Assembly (NCBI GenBank): GCA_046329515.1
Contig: JAXLUM010000004.1
Coordinates: 248,001-312,000, forward strand
Direction of reading: 5' to 3'
Length of the DNA stretch: 64,000 bases
DNA from: Bog-950 sp046329515
GTDB taxonomy: Bacteria; Bacteroidota; Bacteroidia; Chitinophagales; LD1
Positions 8,641 through 14,892 of this stretch are shown here, piece after piece (within the stretch, counting starts at the first letter, position 1; each line of letters begins with the position of its first letter). Both the position numbers and the translations under genes were made by a program. The notes below the pieces were generated by a model. The model was not told the origin of the DNA. It did no database searches and saw only the letters and a program-made list of their open reading frames with translations.

Positions 8641-8745
8641 GTCTCCCTCTGGAGGGAGAAGCCGAACGCAGTGAAGCAGAGGGAGGAATAATACAATCCA
8701 CCTCCGTCCGCCTTGCGGACACCTCCGCCTGCGGAGGACAAACCT
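8641..8745 (+). repeat. Composite repeat, tandem copy 1 (105 bp)
   Basis: Begins GTCTCCCTCTGGAGGGAG, 11 bp after the kinase stop codon, and ends GAGGACAAACCT. Same element as 2997-3098 and 3711-3816 in the opposite orientation. Confidence 0.9.
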
Positions 8746-8852
8746 GTCTCCCTCTGGAGGGAGAAGCCGAACGCAGTCAGGCTGAGGGAGGAATTAAATG
8801 CAATCCACCTCCGTCCGCCTTGCGGACACCTCCGCCCGCGGAGGACAAACCT
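8746..8852 (+). repeat. Composite repeat, tandem copy 2 (107 bp)
   Basis: Head-to-tail with copy 1. It differs mainly around GCAGTCAGGCTGAGGG and by a two-base longer spacer in the centre. Confidence 0.9.
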
Positions 8853-8957
8853 GTCTCCCTCTGGAGGGAGAAGCCGAACGCAGTGAGGCAGAGGGAGGAG
8901 TTAAATGCAATCCACCTCCGTCCGCTTTGCGGCCACCTCCGCCCGCGGAGGACAAAT
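8853..8957 (+). repeat. Composite repeat, tandem copy 3
   Basis: Third head-to-tail unit, ending in GAGGACAAATACA where the similarity fades. It carries substitutions in the GTCCGCTTTGCGGCC hairpin that slightly weaken the stem seen in copies 1 and 2. Confidence 0.88.
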
Positions 8958-8970
8958 ACAACTTCCCGTA

Positions 8971-9004
8971 ATTCCGTCCCGATAGCTATCGGGAAGCACG
9001 GAAT
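8971..9004. repeat. Imperfect palindrome with CCCGATAGCTATCGGG core
   Basis: ATTCCGT and ACGGAAT arms surround the same 16-bp self-complementary core found in the 2847-2884 palindrome; the arms differ by a small insertion. A further GTCCC-type inverted pair (TCCCGACTATTCGGGA) follows at about 9031-9046. Confidence 0.8.
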
Positions 9005-9152
9005 CTCAGTTAAACGAGATGCTGAATCGATCCCGACTATTCGGGACAGCATGACGCAAGATGTGGCTGGTGGTACTGTGTTACCCCTGGAACACCAAGT
9101 ACAACTGTACCAGTGGAGCGCCTTGTGCGTATTTTAATTATATTTTTTCAAT

Positions 9153-10661
9153 ATGTTAATCATTGATGAAAGTGTATTTTTGAATAACATGAGTAAGAAG
9201 CCAAACTTTTTCGTTAACATAGATAAGCCCGTTACTAGTTTTAATAAACACCTGGGTGTACCCGGTAACAACCGTATTATTTTTTCAGGAGCTTTTGGAA
9301 TAGGCAAAAGTTATTTTCTTAAAACCTATTTCGCTCAAAGGACTAATTACATATCTATTTATCTATCCCCTGTTAACTATTCGGTCGCACAAAACGAAGA
9401 TATTTTCGAACTTATAAAATTTGATATCCTCGTTGAACTTATAGATAAATACAAGGTGACAGTAGATTACTCCAAATTTTCGGAGCAACTATTCCTTGAG
9501 TTTGTTTTGAAAAAACATGCTTCTGGTATTATAGAATCTATCGTTGAACTTTCGGGCAAGACTGGCAAAAATGTTGTGGCAGTATTAAAAAAGCTTGAAG
9601 GTCTAATTGATGAATTAGATAAAGGTAAAAAAGAGTATGAATCAGCCGATTCAAGAGTTTTATATAAATTCTTGAAAAGTAAAATCAAGAAAACTGGTTC
9701 TGTTAAGGAAGATGATGCTATCACACAATTAATACGACAGCTTCTAGAAAGGTTGAAATCTAAAAATGCTGAAGAAACGGTATTAGTCATAGATGATTTG
9801 GACAGGATTGATCCTGAGCATATTTTTAGACTTCTGAATATTTTTGCCGCGCATCTTGATTACGATAATTCTGATACTAACAAATTTGGTTTTAATAAAG
9901 TGGTCTTTGTATGCGATATAGAAAATATACGAAATATATTTCACTCTAAATATGGAGAAGCGATTGATTTTAGCGGTTATATAGATAAATTCTATTCCAT
10001 AGAGCTGTTTAATTTTGATAATAAAATAATGATTTCAAATGCGGTAAACGACTTGTTGGATTCTATTGATGTAGTACCATCAAGTTCATGGTTCCTTAAT
10101 AAGCAGATGAGTCCTAATTCAATTAATGGGCTTAATTTTATTCTAAGTGAATTCGTTGTTTCTGGGGGATTAAATCTGCGCAAATTGAAAAAACTCAATA
10201 AACACCAATTTAATATAGATAATGATACAACTGATCGACATTTATTATTCAGAGGACATGATCTCGAGATGTTCCCTTTTTTAATAGAGTTGAACTTTCT
10301 AATTCAAGTTTGTGGTTCAATAAATGACTTGTTAAGTGCCTTACAAATATGGGGAAAAAAGAGACCTTTAACCTTGAATGCAGCAAGTATGCAGTTAAAC
10401 GGCTTAATTGAAACAGGCAAGAATTTATTGACTTTATATGCTTTTCAAAGTGAGGAATATAGTAAGATCGGAAGCCCAGGGAAAATTTTATTGAGTGATT
10501 TTAATTTAGAGGTTATGATGACGCCGAAAATAATTAATGGATATGGATATAGTGTTACAATTAGTGATTTTTATGGTTATCAGGGCTCACCAAAAAAACG
10601 TTTTTTTCATGAGTTATTTATAGATACAATTTATCTGTTGCAGCGCAACGATATTATTTAA
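9153..10661 (+). CDS. KAP-family P-loop NTPase
   Basis: A 502-aa protein with Walker A GAFGIGKS (residues 46-53) and Walker B VLVIDDLDRID (210-220); the DDLDRxD form followed by a helix, then FVCDIENI and a conserved Tyr-rich KFYSIELF strand, is characteristic of KAP NTPases of the STAND-like group. A long helical, charged insertion (about 100-205) lies between the two motifs, as is usual in KAP proteins. No membrane segment is evident, unlike many KAP members. Family members include PifA, the F-plasmid protein that aborts T7 infection, so a defence role is plausible. It is the first gene of a same-strand cassette with the genes at 10747 and 11329. Base and codon use is AT-rich. A second possible start is the ATG at 9189. 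Confidence 0.87.
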   Translation: MLIIDESVFLNNMSKKPNFFVNIDKPVTSFNKHLGVPGNNRIIFSGAFGIGKSYFLKTYFAQRTNYISIYLSPVNYSVAQNEDIFELIKFDILVELIDKYKVTVDYSKFSEQLFLEFVLKKHASGIIESIVELSGKTGKNVVAVLKKLEGLIDELDKGKKEYESADSRVLYKFLKSKIKKTGSVKEDDAITQLIRQLLERLKSKNAEETVLVIDDLDRIDPEHIFRLLNIFAAHLDYDNSDTNKFGFNKVVFVCDIENIRNIFHSKYGEAIDFSGYIDKFYSIELFNFDNKIMISNAVNDLLDSIDVVPSSSWFLNKQMSPNSINGLNFILSEFVVSGGLNLRKLKKLNKHQFNIDNDTTDRHLLFRGHDLEMFPFLIELNFLIQVCGSINDLLSALQIWGKKRPLTLNAASMQLNGLIETGKNLLTLYAFQSEEYSKIGSPGKILLSDFNLEVMMTPKIINGYGYSVTISDFYGYQGSPKKRFFHELFIDTIYLLQRNDII

Positions 10662-10731
10662 ACTTGGTAATTCTGAATACGTGATGTACTTTAAATACAG
10701 AAACCCAAAAGATTGTTAGTGAAATGAATAG

Positions 10732-10740
10732 AAAGAGGAG
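10732..10740 (+). promoter_or_regulatory. Strong Shine-Dalgarno site
   Basis: AAAGAGGAG lies six bases before the ATG at 10747. A match this good to the 16S anti-SD sequence is uncommon in Bacteroidota, where initiation depends little on it, and it fixes the start of the second gene of the cassette. Confidence 0.6.
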
Positions 10741-10746
10741 AATAAA

Positions 10747-11325
10747 ATGAGCGATTGGTTTAGCAATGCAATTGCGTTTAGTGGATTGGTTTGTTCCGTT
10801 TTTGCTGGCTATACTGCTTTTAAGGTGTATAGGCTAAACAAAGAAGCAATTGTATTGAATAAAGAGGCGCATAAACTTAATGAAGAAACCTTAAAACTAA
10901 ATCGAGATGCACAACGCAATGCATTAAGAGAAAAAGTTTGGCAATGGCAGTTTGATACAGTGCGTGAAATGTCAAGTAAAATAAATGCTTTCATGGATGC
11001 CTATAGTCATTATGAGGTGAATTGTAGTTACCCGGACTTTAATCGCGCTAAGGAAAATGAGAAGTTAGAAGCGCTGATAAGTGAGTTAGATATGACCATA
11101 GAAAAGTATGAGTTTATCCTGCCTAAGTATTTATACGATATGCTATTAGTCATCGTAAACGGGTGCGACAAACAAGTTACCAAGTTATTTAAAGGGGAAA
11201 CTGTTCTTACATGCTCAGAACTATATCAACCTGTACACGATTTTGCAATAGCGGTTAATGAATTTTTTGGTGTTGAAGAGTTAAGCCATGAAAACACCAG
11301 ATTGATAAATAGATACAATGGATAA
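10747..11325 (+). CDS. Membrane-anchored coiled-coil protein, unknown function
   Basis: A 192-aa protein that I do not recognise. Residues 7-28 form a single hydrophobic segment, followed by four exact heptads LNKEAIV, LNKEAHK, LNEETLK and LNRDAQR (residues 30-57), a clear parallel coiled coil, and then a mostly helical C-terminal domain (about 60-190). This looks like a membrane-tethered dimer or trimer with a cytoplasmic sensing or effector domain. It follows the KAP NTPase gene by 85 bp and precedes the nuclease gene by only 3 bp, so translation of the last two is probably linked. The AT-rich composition matches the NTPase gene. Confidence 0.8.
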   Translation: MSDWFSNAIAFSGLVCSVFAGYTAFKVYRLNKEAIVLNKEAHKLNEETLKLNRDAQRNALREKVWQWQFDTVREMSSKINAFMDAYSHYEVNCSYPDFNRAKENEKLEALISELDMTIEKYEFILPKYLYDMLLVIVNGCDKQVTKLFKGETVLTCSELYQPVHDFAIAVNEFFGVEELSHENTRLINRYNG

Positions 11326-11328
11326 CCT

Positions 11329-11697
11329 ATGAAAAACAAACGCGTTTACGATAACATGAGCCAGGCGGAGTTGCTGGTTAGCACTTACCTACAAAAGCTA
11401 AACCTGTGGTGGGAGTATGAGCAACCCGTATTTGTATTAGATGATAAAGACCGCCCGCGTGTATGGACACCTGATTTTTATATACCCAGCCTTGGTATGT
11501 ATATAGAGGTAGTAGGTGATGGCGAAAATCCTAACTACAGTTGGCGCGAGGCCATTTACCGCAAAAATCAAGTGCCTATTATTTTTATTACGCCTTTTAG
11601 AATGGTGCAATGGCAAAGCTACCTGATTGAACGGATTAACGATATGCACCAAAACCGTTGGGAGATTATCAGAAAAATGAGCGCCGTTGTTATGTAA
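11329..11697 (+). CDS. Small PD-(D/E)XK nuclease-like protein
   Basis: A 122-aa protein with the layout of a minimal PD-(D/E)XK nuclease: Glu14 in the first helix (SQAELLV), Pro48-Asp49 (WTPDFYIPS), and Glu60 in YIEVVGD, where the usual ExK lysine is replaced by Val as it is in DUF559-type enzymes. A strand IIFITPF follows. It is shorter than, and not closely similar to, the DUF559 protein at 3263. It is the last gene of the cassette, 3 bp after the previous stop. Its codon use looks more like the host's than that of its two partners. An alternative is a DNA-repair or transposon-type nuclease unrelated to the NTPase. Confidence 0.75.
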   Translation: MKNKRVYDNMSQAELLVSTYLQKLNLWWEYEQPVFVLDDKDRPRVWTPDFYIPSLGMYIEVVGDGENPNYSWREAIYRKNQVPIIFITPFRMVQWQSYLIERINDMHQNRWEIIRKMSAVVM

Positions 11698-11810
11698 TCT
11701 CTCCCTCCCTTTTTAACAACTGCAGGGTTGACACGGGCAAATGGTGTAAACCTGGCTACGTCAGTGTAAAAATCTGATTTTCAATTTATTGTATCTTAAA
11801 ACCAGCAAAG

Positions 11811-11842
11811 TTTACATTTTAAAAGTGTCAACTTGTGTCAAC
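11811..11842 (+). repeat. Island-edge element, copy 2
   Basis: TTTACATTTTAAAAGTGTCA followed by ACTTGTGTCAACC; two mismatches against 3842-3873. It contains the near-direct repeat GTGTCAACTT/GTGTCAACCT. Just beyond it (11859-11896) CATTATCACATT occurs twice, with a third CACATT, a short tandem array. Confidence 0.75.
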
Positions 11843-11908
11843 CTTTGCGGCCGCCTTCCATTATCACATTCTCCCATTATCACATTGGCACATTCGCTAT
11901 GCTCAGTA

Positions 11909-13549
11909 TTACAACTGAAAATAAGCAGGCCCTAAGAACTGCTTGCGCTGCTCATCAACTTTTTCGCTGGTAACGTATTCGTCAAACTCCATTACTTTAT
12001 CCAACATACCATACGGGCTAATTTCAATAACGCGTGTGGCAATGGTTTCAACCAACTCGTGGTCGCGGCTGGCAAACAGGGCGGTGCCTTTAAAGTCCTT
12101 AAGGCCGTTGTTAAGGGCGGTAATACTTTCAAGGTCTAAGTGGTTGGTGGGTTCATCAAACAACAGCACATTGGCGCGCATAAGCATCATGCGGCTAAAC
12201 ATGCAGCGCATTTTTTCGCCACCGCTTAGCACACTGCACTGCTTAAATACTTCCTCGCCGCTAAACAGCATTTTGCCTAAAAAGCCGCGTATAAAGGTTT
12301 CATCTTTTTCATCGGGGCTGTATTGGCGCAGCCAGTCAATAAGGTTGGTATCCTGTGCTTCAAAGTAGCGCTGGTTATCGTTAGGTATGCTGGCGCGGCT
12401 GGTAGTAACGCCCCAGTTTATGGTGCCCTGGTAGTCGGTATCTTCTCCGCCTAATACATTAAGCAGGGCCGTTATGGCAAGGCTGTTGTGGCAGAGCAGG
12501 GCAATTTTATCGCCACGGTTTACATTAAACGTAATGTTGCTGAAAAGCAGTTCTCCGTTTACTGATTTGCTAAGGTTGCGCACCTCCAGTATTTCGTTGC
12601 CGGCCTCGCGTATTACGTTGTTGAACATAATAGCAGGGTACTTGCGGCTGCTGGGTTTAATATCTTCCAGGTTAATTTTCTCCAAGGCCTTTTTACGGCT
12701 GGTAGCCTGGCGGCTTTTGCTGGCATTGGCCGAGAAGCGACGGATGAACTCCTGCAATTCCTTAATTCTATCTTCAGCTTTTTTGTTGCTATCAGCCTTT
12801 TGGCGCGCTACCAACTGGCTACTTTGATACCAGAATGAATAGTTACCGCTGTAGATGGTCATTTTACTAAAGTCAATATCTACTATGTTGGTGCACACGG
12901 CATCTAAAAAGTGGCGGTCGTGACTAACTACCAATATAATGCCCTCGTAGTCAGCCAAAAAGTTTTCTAACCAGCTAATGGTGTGCACGTCAAGGTCGTT
13001 GGTAGGTTCATCCAAAAACAGAATATCAGGATTGCCAAACAGGGCCTGTGCCAATAGCACGCGCACCTTTTGGTTACCGTCCAGTTCCTTCATTAACTTA
13101 GTATGGAACTCCTCTTTAATACCGAGGTTGCTCAATAGTTCGGCGGCGCTGCTTTCAGCATTCCAGCCGTCCATTTCGCCAAATAGCTGTTCTAACTCTG
13201 CGGCCTTGTTGCCGTCTTCTTCGCTAAAATCGGGCTTGGCATAAATGGCTTCCTTATCCTGCATTACCTGCCAAAGGGGTTTGTGGCCCATTAGCACGGT
13301 TTGCAACACGGGCACCTCGTCGTATTCAAAGTGGTTCTGCTTTAATACAGCATTGCGCATGCCTTTGCTAAAAGCTATTTGGCCGGTGGTAGGGTCAATT
13401 TCGCCCTGCAGTATTTTTAAAAAGGTTGATTTACCTGCACCGTTGGCACCTATAATGCCATAGCAGTTACCCGCCGTAAACTTCAGGTTTACATCTTCAA
13501 ACAAAACCCGCTTGCCGTAGCGCAGCGATAGGTTATTCACTGTAATCAT
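11909..13549 (-). CDS. ybiT: ABC-F ATPase, YbiT-like
   Basis: A 546-aa cytosolic protein with two ABC ATPase domains and no membrane segments. Domain 1 has Walker A GANGAGKS, a degenerate signature (ELDGNQKVRVLLAQAL) and DEPTNDLD; domain 2 has signature LSGGEKMR and DEPTNHLD. The linker with RFSANASKSRQATSR is the form found in YbiT. ABC-F proteins bind the ribosomal E site and relieve stalls. The frame is open to 13603, but the ATG at 13549 begins the canonical MITVNNLSLRYG and is preceded by GGAGAG. A Walker A change in domain 2 (LLCHNSLA) departs from GxxxxGKS, as in several YbiT-type proteins. Confidence 0.92.
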   Translation of the reverse strand: MITVNNLSLRYGKRVLFEDVNLKFTAGNCYGIIGANGAGKSTFLKILQGEIDPTTGQIAFSKGMRNAVLKQNHFEYDEVPVLQTVLMGHKPLWQVMQDKEAIYAKPDFSEEDGNKAAELEQLFGEMDGWNAESSAAELLSNLGIKEEFHTKLMKELDGNQKVRVLLAQALFGNPDILFLDEPTNDLDVHTISWLENFLADYEGIILVVSHDRHFLDAVCTNIVDIDFSKMTIYSGNYSFWYQSSQLVARQKADSNKKAEDRIKELQEFIRRFSANASKSRQATSRKKALEKINLEDIKPSSRKYPAIMFNNVIREAGNEILEVRNLSKSVNGELLFSNITFNVNRGDKIALLCHNSLAITALLNVLGGEDTDYQGTINWGVTTSRASIPNDNQRYFEAQDTNLIDWLRQYSPDEKDETFIRGFLGKMLFSGEEVFKQCSVLSGGEKMRCMFSRMMLMRANVLLFDEPTNHLDLESITALNNGLKDFKGTALFASRDHELVETIATRVIEISPYGMLDKVMEFDEYVTSEKVDEQRKQFLGPAYFQL

Positions 13550-13715
13550 GTTCTCTCTCCGTATTGTTGCTAAAAGGCCGCGAAAATACGGCTTATATGC
13601 CAAATAAGCAGGGTTTTATTCCCAATTCAGCTTTATTAAGAAAGCTTTCATAAAGTAACAGCTTAGCAATACTTATGTTTCTATATGCCTATGTGGTTAA
13701 TGTTATTTTCGCGCC

Positions 13716-14354
13716 GTGCAATTTCAGCCTCATATAATTGAAAAACTACGCCACCGCCTGCAGCTGCCACTACCCGGCGAGGAGGCCCAATTTCGCATGG
13801 CACCTTCGTACAGGCCAAGGCTAAGTAAGGAGCAAATTGCCGCTTATAACCCACGCATTAGCGCCGTTTTAATAGTGCTTTATGAGCAGGATGGGCAGTT
13901 GACTACCGCCCTTACCCAAAGGCATGCTTACCAGGGTGTGCATGGGGGGCAAATGAGTTTTCCCGGGGGCAAGAGGGAAGAAGGCGACCCCGATTTAATA
14001 CACACCGCCCTGCGCGAGGCTGAAGAGGAAATAGGCGTTAAGCGCGATGAACTGGAGCTGCTGGGCCAGCTAAGCGAGCTGTACATACCACCCAGTAACT
14101 TTTTAGTGCAACCGGTAATAGCCTTTATGCCGGGGCAAAGGCAATTTACCCCTCAAGCCAACGAGGTTGAGAAAATAGTGGAAATACCCCTGAACTACTT
14201 TATGGATGATGCCAACGTAAACCTGCAAACCGAAATAAAGCTGTTTAACGGCACAATTGTAAGGGTGCCAGCCGTAACCTATAAAGGCCACGTTATATGG
14301 GGCGCCACCGCCATAATCATAAGCGAACTGGTGTGGCTGCTTAAAGAGTTATAG
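13716..14354 (+). CDS. Nudix hydrolase, CoA pyrophosphatase-like
   Basis: A 212-aa protein with a Nudix box starting at GGKREEGDPD and ending REAEEEIGV, preceded by the HGGQMSFPGG motif that marks the coenzyme A pyrophosphatase (NudL/CoAse) subgroup. These enzymes split CoA into phosphopantetheine and 3',5'-ADP with a divalent metal. The start is a GTG; no upstream in-frame ATG is available. It is transcribed divergently from the ABC-F gene. The preceding sequence TTATTTTCG resembles a -7 element but lies very close to the GTG. Confidence 0.9.
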   Translation: MQFQPHIIEKLRHRLQLPLPGEEAQFRMAPSYRPRLSKEQIAAYNPRISAVLIVLYEQDGQLTTALTQRHAYQGVHGGQMSFPGGKREEGDPDLIHTALREAEEEIGVKRDELELLGQLSELYIPPSNFLVQPVIAFMPGQRQFTPQANEVEKIVEIPLNYFMDDANVNLQTEIKLFNGTIVRVPAVTYKGHVIWGATAIIISELVWLLKEL

Positions 14355-14472
14355 CCATATTACTTGCATTTAAGCTTACATTACTTAGTGCTCTTAGTGG
14401 TTAAGCTGTATTCGGCTGTTATTGTATTCAAACTTAGAATCTTAGTATTCTTAGTGGTTAAACTGTATTCAG
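14355..14472 (+). repeat. Degenerate CTTAGTGGTTAA-type repeats
   Basis: Diverged relatives of the tandem repeat that follows: GCTCTTAGTGGTTAAGCTGT and ATTCTTAGTGGTTAAACTGT occur about 60 bp apart. A similar remnant lies at 14805-14836 and another at 23884-23995. Confidence 0.6.
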
Positions 14473-14780
14473 CTGTTTCTCTGTGTTCTACTTGTATTTA
14501 ATACCTATATATCTCTGTTCCTCTGTGGTGTTTGCATTCGGCTGTTATTGTATTCCAACTTACCTTCTTAGTGCCTTTGTGGTAGGTTGTATTGGGCTGT
14601 TTCTCTGTGTTCTACTTGTATTTAATGCCTATATATCTCTGTTCCTCTGTGGTGTTTGCATTCGGCTGTTGTTGTATTTCAACTTAAATTCTTAGTGCCT
14701 TTGTGGTAGGTTGTATTGGGCTGTTTCTCTGTGTTCTACTTGTATTTAATACCTATATATCTCTGTTCCTCTGTGGTAAA
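14473..14780 (+). repeat. 124-bp tandem repeat, about 2.5 copies
   Basis: Units start CTGTTTCTCTGTGTTCTAC at 14473, 14597 and 14721, giving an exact 124-bp period. Each contains CTCTGTTCCTCTGTGGT and most contain TTAGTGCCTTTGTGGTAGG. Copies differ by few bases, so the expansion is recent. No gene lies between 14355 and 14892; a 70-codon frame inside the array is a by-product. Confidence 0.92.
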
Positions 14781-14892
14781 TTGTATTTTGTATTAACCTT
14801 CTCGTCTTAGCGTCTTAGTGGTTAAGCTGTATTGGGCTGTTTAATTACTCATTTCGCATACTTAAACAGGAGCGGCGGCGTATATTAATAAT

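Noticed and set aside
8641..8957. CRISPR array
   Set aside because: The tandem 105-107 bp units have no short repeats separated by unique spacers; the whole unit is repeated.
8529..9137. 202-codon plus-strand frame across the kinase end and the tandem repeats
   Set aside because: First part is out of frame with the kinase; the rest is repeat translation, the same type as at 2754-3132.
10747..11325. Toxin-antitoxin partner for the small nuclease gene
   Set aside because: The protein is 192 aa with a membrane helix and has no DNA-binding motif; the KAP gene upstream fits a larger cassette better.
14483..14695. 70-codon frame rich in Tyr, Leu and Cys
   Set aside because: It lies entirely in the 124-bp tandem array and repeats with it.
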